NCBI GenBank assembly: GCA_051953655.1
Contig: JBQCIO010000301.1
Coordinates: 1 to 23,211, forward strand
DNA length: 23,211 nucleotides
Reading direction: 5' to 3'
Source of the DNA: JBQCHF01 sp051953655
GTDB lineage: Bacteria > Actinomycetota > Actinomycetes > Motilibacterales > Motilibacteraceae
How positions within the stretch are numbered: the first letter of the stretch is position 1; each line of letters begins with the position of its first letter. Of the stretch, positions 8,576 to 15,616 are shown piece after piece. The position numbers and the translations under genes were made by a program. The notes beneath the pieces are model-generated. The model made no database searches, had not been told where the DNA came from, and saw nothing but the letters and a program-made list of their open reading frames with translations.

Positions 8576-9123
8576 CGATCCTGGGTCAGCGCGGAGAGCT
8601 CGACGTCGGCCCATCGCCGGCCGACGCCGCGCACCACGACCTCGCGGTCCTCCGACGTCGCGTCGGACTCTTCGCTGATGGAAGGGCTCTCGGAAGGACC
8701 CTCCACCGGCCCGTCGTGCCCCGTCCGGCGGACCAGCTGCACCTCGAGCCGCGACTCGCTCAGCCCCTCCGCCTTGCCCTGACCCCACTCGACGACCGTG
8801 ACCGACTCGTCCAGGGCGGCGTCGAGGTCGAGGTCGTCCACCTCGTCCAGGGAGTGCAGCCGGTAGGCGTCGACGTGCACGAGGTCCGGGCCGCCGCGCA
8901 GCGACGGGTGGACGCGGGCGATGACGAAGGTGGGCGAGGTGATCGGGCCGCGCACCCCCAGCCCGTCCGCGATCCCCTGGGTGAGCGTCGTCTTGCCCGC
9001 TCCCAGCTCGCCGCTGAGCAGCACCAGGTCGCCGGGTTGCAGGAGCTGCGCCAGCCAGGCGCCGAACGCCTGCATCTGCTCGGCGGTGGCGACCGTGGTC
9101 CTGGCCTCGCTCACGGAGGTCAC
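8572..9123 (-). CDS. tsaE: t6A synthase ATPase TsaE
   Basis: Encodes 183 residues. SGELGAGKTTLTQG (37-50) is the Walker A loop; ITSPTFVIA, LVHVDAYRLHSLDE and VVEWGQGKAEGL are the family's switch and Trp-containing motifs. TsaE hydrolyses ATP and recycles the TsaB-TsaD complex. The protein is somewhat long because of a Ser/Glu/Asp-rich insertion at about 137-160, which includes SDATSE (153-158) coded by a palindrome. The GTG at 9121-9123 sits in the GTGA overlapping the glycosylase stop; a second GTG eight bases further in is possible but less likely given the overlap. It is cut off from tsaB by the opposite-strand L,D-transpeptidase gene, and the two stop codons overlap. Confidence 0.96.
   Translation of the reverse strand: MTSVSEARTTVATAEQMQAFGAWLAQLLQPGDLVLLSGELGAGKTTLTQGIADGLGVRGPITSPTFVIARVHPSLRGGPDLVHVDAYRLHSLDEVDDLDLDAALDESVTVVEWGQGKAEGLSESRLEVQLVRRTGHDGPVEGPSESPSISEESDATSEDREVVVRGVGRRWADVELSALTQDR
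8651..8667. repeat. In-frame palindrome inside tsaE
   Basis: TCCGAC (8651-8656), five bases, then GTCGGA (8662-8667). It encodes Ser-Asp-Ala-Thr-Ser-Glu within an acidic, poorly conserved insertion. Its core differs from the tsaD copy by one base (GTCGC instead of GTCAC in the spacer). Confidence 0.55.
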
Positions 9124-9740
9124 GGACGGCGGTCCTCGGCCAGCAGCTTCGCCGCGCGGGCCAGGTCCTCCCGCAGCGCCGCCATCGGCGCGCCGTTAGG
9201 TCCGAAGCGGATGGCCGCCGACGGGTGGTAGGAGACCACGACCGGGCGGCCGGCGTAAGAGGTCTCGGTGCCGCGCAGCGCCGTGAGGCGGGCGTTCGTC
9301 CCGAAGAACCACTGCGCGGCGGTGCCGCCCAGGCTGAGGATCACCGCGGGGTCGACCAGCTCCACCTGCCGGGCCAGCCACGGCCGGCACCGCTCGACCT
9401 CGCCGCGGCGGGGGGCCCGGTTGCCCGGCGGCCGGCACTTGAGCACGTTGGAGATGGCCACCTGCGAGCGCTCCAGGCCGGTCTCGGCCAGCAGCTGGTC
9501 CAGCAGCTGGCCGGAGCGGCCGACGAACGGCTGCCCGGCGGCGTCCTCCTGCGCGCCCGGCGCCTCCCCGACGAGGAGCAGCCGAGCACCTGCGGGATGC
9601 GCACCGGGGACGACCTTGGTCCGCCCGGCCACCAGCTCCGGGCAGAGCACGCACCCGCGCACGGCGTCGGCCAGCGCCTCCCACGTCTGCGAGCGCTCGG
9701 CCGGCAGCGTGGCGGGCGAGGGCAGCGGCACCCGGCTCAC
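9120..9740 (-). CDS. Uracil-DNA glycosylase, family 4 (iron-sulfur type)
   Basis: Encodes 206 residues. GEAPGAQED (58-66) is motif A and SYHPSAAIR (170-178) carries the HPS of motif B. Four cysteines, C30, C33, C102 and C118, have the C-x2-C ... C ... C layout that holds a [4Fe-4S] cluster in family 4 enzymes. The enzyme removes uracil from DNA after cytosine deamination, which is relevant in a genome this rich in cytosine. GTG at 9738-9740 is the start, inside the GTGA that ends the alpha/beta hydrolase gene; the stop overlaps tsaE in the same way. SRVPLPSPATLPAERS then leads directly into the first Cys pair. Confidence 0.93.
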   Translation of the reverse strand: MSRVPLPSPATLPAERSQTWEALADAVRGCVLCPELVAGRTKVVPGAHPAGARLLLVGEAPGAQEDAAGQPFVGRSGQLLDQLLAETGLERSQVAISNVLKCRPPGNRAPRRGEVERCRPWLARQVELVDPAVILSLGGTAAQWFFGTNARLTALRGTETSYAGRPVVVSYHPSAAIRFGPNGAPMAALREDLARAAKLLAEDRRP

Positions 9741-10831
9741 CCGCCCACCGCACGCTCGCCGGAGTCGCCGGCGTCCCCCGCGGTGGCCCGGGTGACCAGG
9801 TCGCGCAGGTGGGCGTTCACGGTGCCCGGGTGCTCGAGCAGCACCAGATGGCCGGCGTCGGGGACGACCACCAGCTCGGCGTGCGGCACCGCGGCCGCGA
9901 TCTGCCGGCTGTGCTCGGCCGGAGTGAGCAGGTCCTCGTCGCCGACGAGCACGAGCACCGGGATGTCGTCGAGGGCGCCGAGGGCGTGCAGCTTGTCGTG
10001 GTCGTCGAAGGCCGGCCAGAAGTCCGCGACGGTCTCGATGGGCGTCTGGGCGATCATGCGGGAGACGTACTCGACCAGGCTGGCCGGGACGTCGGAGCCG
10101 AACGACCAGCGCTTGGTGAGCAGCAGCTCGACGTCGCTGCCGACCTGCCGGCCGCGGGCCACGAACGCCGGCCGCTTGGCCAGCTGGGCGAACACCGGCG
10201 GGGCCACCCGGCGCAGCAGCCGGGCGCCGGCCGACGGGATGCCGAAGGTGACCTCGGCCATCCGCCCGGGGCTGGTGGACAGCAGCCCGACGCCCACCAC
10301 CCGGCCGTCGAACAGCTCCGGGTGCTGGTCGGCCAGCGCCATCACGGTCATGCCGCCCATCGAGTGCCCGACCAGGAGCACCGGCCCCTCGGGGACCGTC
10401 TGGGTGAGCACCCGGTGCAGGTCGTCGCCGAGCTGCTCGATGGTGGCGCGCGCCGGGTCGCCGCGGCCGGAGCGCCCGTGGCCGCGCTGGTCGTAGAGGA
10501 CGACCCGCCCGGCGTCGAGGTCGCGGCGCTGGTACCACCAGCACTCCAGCGAGAGGGCGTAGCCGTGCACGAGCACGACCGTGAGGTCCGGGTGGGCGAC
10601 GTCGTCGTGGACGTCGACCTCCACGTGCAGCGGCGCGCCGTCGCCGGCCACGACGACCAGCTCCTCGGTGGGCACGTGCCGGGCCAGCTCCGGGCCGGGC
10701 TCGTCGCGGCGCAGCCGCCGGGCCACCGCCCGGCGCTCGGCCGCCAGGCCCGCGGCGGCACCGGCGCTCGCCAGGCCCGCAGCCAGGCCGAGCAGGCCGG
10801 CGCGGCGCCCCCAGCCGTTGGCCGGGCTCAC
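9737..10831 (-). CDS. Alpha/beta-fold hydrolase with N-terminal hydrophobic segment
   Basis: Encodes 364 residues. An Ala/Gly/Leu-rich segment at about 10-31 could anchor or target it to the membrane. The hydrolase core runs from LTVVLVHGYALS (about 83-94). The nucleophile elbow is GHSMGG (S157), the acid is most likely D300 in GDEDLLTP, and the His is H328 in PDAGHLVLLEHP, so a full triad is visible. The substrate is unknown; esterase or lipase activity is likely. In actinobacteria this gene is regularly found between alr and tsaE, as here. GTG at 10829-10831 overlaps the alr stop by four bases, and the gene's own stop overlaps the glycosylase start. Confidence 0.9.
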   Translation of the reverse strand: MSPANGWGRRAGLLGLAAGLASAGAAAGLAAERRAVARRLRRDEPGPELARHVPTEELVVVAGDGAPLHVEVDVHDDVAHPDLTVVLVHGYALSLECWWYQRRDLDAGRVVLYDQRGHGRSGRGDPARATIEQLGDDLHRVLTQTVPEGPVLLVGHSMGGMTVMALADQHPELFDGRVVGVGLLSTSPGRMAEVTFGIPSAGARLLRRVAPPVFAQLAKRPAFVARGRQVGSDVELLLTKRWSFGSDVPASLVEYVSRMIAQTPIETVADFWPAFDDHDKLHALGALDDIPVLVLVGDEDLLTPAEHSRQIAAAVPHAELVVVPDAGHLVLLEHPGTVNAHLRDLVTRATAGDAGDSGERAVGG

Positions 10832-12114
10832 TCGCCGGCTCCTTGCGGCACCCCGCCCGCGCGGGCCGGGACCGTGCCGGCGTCGACGAGCGCGCCGGCG
10901 TAGGTGCGCGGCACCCGGCCGCCGATCCGGGTGACGATCTCGTAGCCGATGGTGCCGGCCGCGCGGGCCCAGTCCTCGGCCTGCGGCTCGCCGGCGTCGC
11001 CGGGGCCGAAGAGCAGCACCTCGTCGCCGGGCCCGACGTCGACGCCGGGGACGTCGTCGCCGAGGTCGACGACCACCTGGTCCATGCACACCCGGCCCAC
11101 CACACGGCGGCGCCGCCCGCGCACCAGCACCTCGGCCCGGCTCGACGCCTGGCGGGGCAGGCCGTCGCCGTAGCCGAGCGGCACGATGCCCAAGGTGGTG
11201 TCGCGCTCGAGCACCTCCGAGTGCCCGTAGGAGACGCCGTGGCCCGCGGTCACCCGCTTCACGTGGGCGAGCCGGCCGCGCAGGGTCATGGCCGGGCGCA
11301 GACCCAGATCGCGCGGGTCGACCTCGCCGGTGGGGCTGACGCCGTAGACGGCGATGCCGGCGCGGACCAGGTCGAAGCCGGCGCCGGGGATGAGCAGCGC
11401 GCCGCCGGAGTTGGCCAGGTGGCGGACTTGCGGGCGCAGACCGGCCCGCTCGACGTCGGCCAGGCGCTGGTGGAAGGCCGCAAGCTGCGCGGCGTTGACC
11501 GGGTGGCCCGGCTCGTCCGAGCAGGCGAAGTGGCTCCAGACGCCGACGACCCGCAGAGCGCCCGCCTCCTCGGCAGCGCGGGCGGCTGCCAGCAGGGCTT
11601 GCCAGCCGTCGGCGGTGGCGCCGCCGCGGGACAGGCCGGTGTCGGCCTCGAGGTGCAGCCGGGCCGGGCGACCCAGCCGGCGCGCGGCGGCGGCGACCTC
11701 CTCGACCAGCCAGGGCGCCCCGGCGGAGACGTCGACGCCGGCGGCGAGGGCCGCGTCCCAGCCCTCGCCGGGAGCGGCCAGCCAGGTGAGAACGGGGGCG
11801 GTGAGGCCGGCGGCCCGCAGCGCGAGCGCCTCCTCGACGACGGCGGCGCCGAGCCAGGTGGCGCCACCGGCCAGCGCAGCGCGGGCCGCGGGGACCAGTC
11901 CGTGGCCATAGCCGTCGGCCTTGACCACGGCCATGACCTCGGCGCCGGAGCGCTCCCGGAGGACGCCGACGTTGGCCGCGATCGCGTCGCGGTCGACGTG
12001 GGCCTCGGAGCGGAGCACGCTGCCGCGCACCAGGCCGGTGGCGGGCGCTGCGTCGACGTCCACCGGCGCGCACGTCGGCAGCGGCTGCTGCCCGGCGCCG
12101 GCGGAGGTGCTCAC
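10828..12114 (-). CDS. alr: Alanine racemase
   Basis: Encodes 428 residues. This PLP enzyme interconverts L- and D-alanine, supplying D-Ala for peptidoglycan. MAVVKADGYGHG holds the PLP lysine K65, and GHGVSYGHSE holds the second catalytic base Y296; HLEADTGLSRGG, RHLANSGGAL, IVPLGYGDGLPR and RVCMDQVVVDLG are all family motifs. GTG at 12112-12114 gives about 35 residues before the conserved core. A Shine-Dalgarno-like AGGATGG is nearby, but an internal GTG at 12030 would also give a normal protein, so the exact start is uncertain. It leads the minus-strand alr-hydrolase-glycosylase-tsaE run. Its upstream region contains an inverted-repeat element whose TTGACC could overlap a promoter. Confidence 0.97.
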   Translation of the reverse strand: MSTSAGAGQQPLPTCAPVDVDAAPATGLVRGSVLRSEAHVDRDAIAANVGVLRERSGAEVMAVVKADGYGHGLVPAARAALAGGATWLGAAVVEEALALRAAGLTAPVLTWLAAPGEGWDAALAAGVDVSAGAPWLVEEVAAAARRLGRPARLHLEADTGLSRGGATADGWQALLAAARAAEEAGALRVVGVWSHFACSDEPGHPVNAAQLAAFHQRLADVERAGLRPQVRHLANSGGALLIPGAGFDLVRAGIAVYGVSPTGEVDPRDLGLRPAMTLRGRLAHVKRVTAGHGVSYGHSEVLERDTTLGIVPLGYGDGLPRQASSRAEVLVRGRRRRVVGRVCMDQVVVDLGDDVPGVDVGPGDEVLLFGPGDAGEPQAEDWARAAGTIGYEIVTRIGGRVPRTYAGALVDAGTVPARAGGVPQGAGE

Positions 12115-12441
12115 GTCGCGCCATCCTGCCAGGCTCGCGCACGGTCTCCGGGCCGCGCGCGCTCGCGCCACCCGGCCGGCCCTTGACCGATGTGCGCACA
12201 CAGGGGCGGGTTCCCGGACGGCGTGTCGCGGGGTCCGGGGCCGGACACGCCGATCGGCGGCGCCGGGGTGCGTGCGCAATTCGGTCAAGGGCGGGGGGTG
12301 GCACCCGGCAGCCGGTGCCCCGCCCCGGGTCCGGGGGGGGCGGCGGTCCACGCCAGCAGGCGCCGATGCGCGGATCCGCGCTCGCAGCCCCGGCCGTTCT
12401 GGGAGGGTTGGCCCGGAAACACCGGATGCCATGGGGGGTAC
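12115..12441. other. Divergent intergenic region, alr and surface protein
   Basis: This 327-bp region holds the divergent control sequences of alr and the secreted protein gene. It contains inverted-repeat element copy 2 (12179-12296) and a second hairpin, GGCACCCGGC (12300-12309) against GCCGGTGCC (12311-12319, one-base bulge). No confident promoter boxes were recognised. An open frame continues upstream of the surface gene through this region but has no signal-peptide logic there and is not called. Confidence 0.6.
12179..12296. repeat. Intergenic inverted-repeat element, copy 2 (nested)
   Basis: The outer arms GCCCTTGACCGA (12179-12190) and TCGGTCAAGGGC (12281-12292) pair perfectly over 12 bp. 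After two unpaired bases TGCGCAC (12193-12199) pairs with GTGCGCA (12272-12278). A nested palindrome CGGCGTGTC (12219-12227) pairs with GACACGCCG (12244-12252). A short GTCCGG/CCGGAC (12233-12246) lies within. The right end shares TGCGCA-N3-CGGT and the GCGGGG tail with the other copies. Unlike them, it lies between divergent genes. Confidence 0.75.
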
Positions 12442-13524
12442 ATGGTGCAGCAGCGGTTCACGACGTGGGCGGCGGGCGGCCTGGCGGTGCTCGCAGCTGC
12501 GCTCGGCGGGGCGGTCCCCGCGTCGGCGCAGACCGCGCCCGACGTCACCGTCGTCGTGACCCCGGGTCATGCGCTGCCCGTCGCATCCGTCGACGTCGCG
12601 GTCACCATCGCCGGCTGCACGCCCACCAAGGTCACGGCCGTCCTCGACGGGAACGCCGCCACCGGGGACGAGACCTCCATGCTCGGCACCCAGGCCGAGG
12701 CCGCCGCCCAGCCCGACGGAACCTGGCGCGCCGACCTCGTGGTGCCGGCCGGGCTCGCCGCGCCCCAGGCCCTCACGCTGGAGGGCGACGTCGTCTGCGC
12801 CGACGGCTCGCGCCGTCGCGGAACGACGCCCTTCGCCGTCGACGGCTTCCTCAGCCAGGTCGTCTCCGTGTCCCCGCGCACCGCGCACGCCGGCGACCGG
12901 GTGCAGGTCCTCATGACCGACGGACGCGGGAGCTGCTGGCACGCGTCGGTCACCGACTCCCGCGGCAGCTTGTGGTCGCTGTGGCTTCAGGCCAGCCAGC
13001 CCGCACCGCCGCTACTCAACCCCACGGTCGACTACTCCGACCAGCCCGGCCGGATCTCCGCATCGTTCGTCGTGCCACGCGCGATGGCCCTCGGCCGCGC
13101 CACCGTCGACGTGCACTGCTCCCAGACCAAGGACCACGTGGCCTTCCTCGAGGTGGCCGCTGCGGCCTCGCCGTCGACGAGCGCCCCCGCGCCCCCCTCG
13201 GCCGCGACGACCTCGGCCCGCCCGCAGGCGACCGCCGCGTCCGCGGCCACCGCGTCGGCGGCCGCCGCGAAGCCCTCGTCCGCCTCGACGACCTCGGCGC
13301 CTTCAGCGGACGCGTCCACGTCGGCAGCTGCCACCTCGTCCTCCGCCCCGCAGGCCTCGTCCACCACCGAGCCCCAGCTCGCCCCGGTGGCGGTCGTGGG
13401 CAGCTCCGCCGAGGCCTCCGACGGCTCGTCGTGGCAGGTCCCCGCGCTCGTGGTGGCCGGGCTCGCACTCCTCGCCGGCGGCGGCGCCGCCGTGGCCCGC
13501 AGCCGGTCCCGCCGGGGGCGCTAG
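12442..13524 (+). CDS. Secreted, membrane-anchored protein with Ser/Ala/Thr-rich stalk; function unknown
   Basis: Encodes 360 residues. A signal peptide (about 1-29, cleavage after ASA) is followed by two beta-rich segments, about 32-135 and 138-238, each with one cysteine pair (C59/C119 and C165/C226) and an immunoglobulin-like look. Residues 241-318 are a stalk of Ser, Ala, Thr and Pro with hardly any charge. One membrane helix (about 332-350) and a basic tail RSRSRRGR end the protein, the pattern of a C-terminally anchored surface protein; no LPXTG sortase motif is seen. The ATG at 12442 has a GGGGGG only 3 bases upstream; GTG at 12445 would have better spacing. The product is not recognised. 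The gene is on the plus strand between the otherwise minus-strand alr and nnr genes. Confidence 0.85.
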   Translation: MVQQRFTTWAAGGLAVLAAALGGAVPASAQTAPDVTVVVTPGHALPVASVDVAVTIAGCTPTKVTAVLDGNAATGDETSMLGTQAEAAAQPDGTWRADLVVPAGLAAPQALTLEGDVVCADGSRRRGTTPFAVDGFLSQVVSVSPRTAHAGDRVQVLMTDGRGSCWHASVTDSRGSLWSLWLQASQPAPPLLNPTVDYSDQPGRISASFVVPRAMALGRATVDVHCSQTKDHVAFLEVAAAASPSTSAPAPPSAATTSARPQATAASAATASAAAAKPSSASTTSAPSADASTSAAATSSSAPQASSTTEPQLAPVAVVGSSAEASDGSSWQVPALVVAGLALLAGGGAAVARSRSRRGR

Positions 13525-13540
13525 CCCCGCCGCAGGCAGG

Positions 13541-13631
13541 GAATCGTCGTGCGCAGGCGCTCCTCGGCGTGCCGCAGCTGGACGACGCGGACCCGCGGAA
13601 CTGCGCCTGCGCAATCCGGTCGAAGGCGGGA
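13541..13631. repeat. Intergenic inverted-repeat element, copy 3
   Basis: TGCGCAGGCGC (13550-13560) pairs perfectly with GCGCCTGCGCA (13603-13613). The left half (13550-13573) matches copy 1 in 23 of 24 bases when copy 1 is read on the other strand. The right end (13608-13631) matches copy 2 in 20 of 24 positions. It fills the gap between the convergent surface-protein and nnr genes, so a terminator role is possible. Confidence 0.75.
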
Positions 13632-13639
13632 GTCCCCGC

Positions 13640-15127
13640 TCAGCCCGCCCGCAGCTCCCGCCGCGCCGCGGGCAGCGCGGCCAGCACGTCCTCGGCGGTG
13701 ACCGGGGCGCCGTCGACGCCGGCGCCGTCCTCGTCGTGCGAGGCCAGCCGGCCGGCCAGGCCGTGCAGGTGCGCGGCGGCGGCAGCGGCATCCAGCGGGT
13801 CGACCCCGCCGGCCAGCAGGGCGCCGACGACCCCGGTCAGGACGTCGCCGCTGCCCGCGGTGGCCAGCCACGGGGTGGCGACGTCGTTGACCAGCACGCC
13901 GCCGTCGGGTGCGGCGACGACGGTCGTCGAGCCCTTGAGCAGCACGACCGCGCCGTAGCGGTCGGCGGCCTCGCGGGCCGAGGCCAGCCGGGCCGCCTCC
14001 ACCTCGCCGCGGCCGGCGTCGGAGCCGGCGGCGTCGAGCAGCCGGGCCAGCTCGCCGGCGTGGGGGGTGAGCACGAGCGGCACCGGGCGCGAGGTCCAGG
14101 AGGTCAGCGGCCCGCGCTCGCGGACCAGCGCGGCCAGCACGGTGGTGCCGTCGGCGTCGACGACCGCGGGCTCGTCGGCCAGCAGCACCTTCTCCAGCCG
14201 GGCGCGGGCGGCGTCGTCGGTGCCGAGCCCCGGCCCCGCCGCCCAGGCCTGCACCCGCCCCTCGCCGACGACCGCCTCGGGCCAGCGGGCGCGGACCAGC
14301 CCGGTGGGCCCGTCGGGTCCGGAGTAGCGCACCATCCCGGCGCCGGCGCGCAGCGCCCCGCCCACGGTGAGCACCGCGGCACCGGTGTAGGCGTCGGAGC
14401 CGGCGACCACTCCCAGCACGCCGCGCCGGTACTTGTCGCTCTCGGCGCCGGGCGCGGGCAGCAGCGCGGCCACCTCGTCGGCGTCGAGCAGCCCGAGCGC
14501 GGGGCTCCCCAGGTGCGGCCCGAGCCCGATGTCGACCAGCTCGACCACCCCGGCGTGCGAGGCGCCGGGGTCGACGACCAGGCCGGGCTTGAGGGTGCCG
14601 AAGGTGACCGTGACGTCGGCGTGCACCGCGGCGCCGGCCACCTCGCCGGTGCCGGCGTCGACGCCGCTGGGCACGTCCACCGCCACCAGCGTGGCCATCG
14701 ACGTCTCGGCCCGGGCGACCAGCGCGGCCGCCTCCGGCCGCAGCCCCCCGCGCCCGCCGATGCCGAGGATGCCGTCGACGACGAGGTCGGCCGCCTCCAG
14801 CAGCTCCTCGACCCCGTCGCCGGCGACCCGTCCCCCGGCCGCCCGCAGCGCCGCCAGCCCGCCCTCGTGGGCCCGGTCGGAGAGCAGCACCGCGTCCACG
14901 CGGGCGCCACGCCGGGCCAGAGCGGCCCCGGCGTAGAGCGCGTCGCCGCCGTTGTTGCCGCTGCCCACGAGCAGCACGACCCGGGAGCCGTACACGCCCT
15001 CGAGCAGCAGGGCGCAGGTGCGCGCCAGGCCGGTCGCCGCGCGCTCCATCAGCGCACCCTCCGGCAGCGCGGCCAGCAGCACCTCCTCCGCCGCCCGCAC
15101 CGCCTCGACGTCGTGCGCCAGCCTCAC
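13640..15127 (-). CDS. nnr: Bifunctional NAD(P)HX epimerase / ADP-dependent NAD(P)HX dehydratase
   Basis: Encodes 495 residues in two domains. Residues 1-215 form the YjeF_N epimerase with VGSGNNGGDALY (54-65), DGILGIGGRG (about 118-127) and VDVPSGVDAGTG. Residues about 225-490 form the ribokinase-fold dehydratase with KYRRGVLGVVAGS (232-244), LTPHAGEL (353-360) and ATAGSGDVLTG (422-432). The enzyme repairs hydrated NADH and NADPH. The GTG at 15125-15127 is the start, inside the GTGA that ends acpS, and places the protein directly at RLAHDVEAVRAAEE. The order acpS-nnr-alr is common in actinobacteria; here the surface-protein gene separates nnr from alr. Confidence 0.95.
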   Translation of the reverse strand: MRLAHDVEAVRAAEEVLLAALPEGALMERAATGLARTCALLLEGVYGSRVVLLVGSGNNGGDALYAGAALARRGARVDAVLLSDRAHEGGLAALRAAGGRVAGDGVEELLEAADLVVDGILGIGGRGGLRPEAAALVARAETSMATLVAVDVPSGVDAGTGEVAGAAVHADVTVTFGTLKPGLVVDPGASHAGVVELVDIGLGPHLGSPALGLLDADEVAALLPAPGAESDKYRRGVLGVVAGSDAYTGAAVLTVGGALRAGAGMVRYSGPDGPTGLVRARWPEAVVGEGRVQAWAAGPGLGTDDAARARLEKVLLADEPAVVDADGTTVLAALVRERGPLTSWTSRPVPLVLTPHAGELARLLDAAGSDAGRGEVEAARLASAREAADRYGAVVLLKGSTTVVAAPDGGVLVNDVATPWLATAGSGDVLTGVVGALLAGGVDPLDAAAAAAHLHGLAGRLASHDEDGAGVDGAPVTAEDVLAALPAARRELRAG

Positions 15128-15513
15128 CCGTCGCTCCCCTCGCCCGGCCCGCCCGGTCCTCCGCTGGACTCCGCGATGACCACCGCAGAGGCGATCCCCG
15201 CGTCGTGGCTCATCGACACGTGCCAGCGGTCCACGCCCAGCTCGGCCGCGCGCGCGGCGACCGTGCCCTGCACCACCAGGTGCGGGCGGCCGTCGCCGTC
15301 CTTGCGCACCCACGCATCGGCCCAGCGCAGCCCCACCGGCGCGCCGAGCGCCTTGGCCGCGGCCTCCTTGACCGCGAACCGCGCGGCCAGGCTCAGCGGC
15401 GGCAGCGCCTGCTCGTCGTCGGTGAACAGGCGCCGGCGCAGGCCGGGGGTCCGTTCGAGCACGGCAGCGAACCGGGCCGCGTCGACGACGTCGATCCCCA
15501 CGCCCACGATCAC
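15124..15513 (-). CDS. acpS: Holo-[acyl-carrier-protein] synthase
   Basis: Encodes 129 residues, the trimeric phosphopantetheinyl transferase that moves the 4'-phosphopantetheine of CoA to acyl carrier proteins. VGVGIDVVDAARF contains the Mg-binding D8, and ARFAVKEAAAKAL contains the second ligand E50. The middle KDGDGRPHLVVQG and WHVSMSHD (about 97-104) complete the motif set. The frame is open another 147 bases upstream, but GTG at 15511-15513 is chosen because GGAGAGGT (15521-15528) lies 7 bases before it and the family starts at IVGVGIDVV. The C-terminal GGPGGPGEGSDG tail is low-complexity. Its stop overlaps nnr by four bases, and the divergent GNAT gene begins about 100 bp away. Confidence 0.96.
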   Translation of the reverse strand: MIVGVGIDVVDAARFAAVLERTPGLRRRLFTDDEQALPPLSLAARFAVKEAAAKALGAPVGLRWADAWVRKDGDGRPHLVVQGTVAARAAELGVDRWHVSMSHDAGIASAVVIAESSGGPGGPGEGSDG

Positions 15514-15616
15514 CCGTCGCACCTCTCCACGACTCGCACCTCGGGCCCGACGCCGTCCGTGCACTTTCGCCCCTGCACCTCGCGCGTGGGAGCCTACGCA
15601 CGTGGACCGAGGGGGG

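Noticed and set aside
12190..12441. N-terminal extension of the surface protein to an upstream ATG at 12190
   Set aside because: It would run through the inverted-repeat element and place 84 residues before a clear signal peptide.
13736..15600. Long plus-strand frame covering nnr and acpS in antisense before the GNAT gene
   Set aside because: Only the part after about 15600 resembles a protein family. The rest mirrors conserved genes on the other strand.
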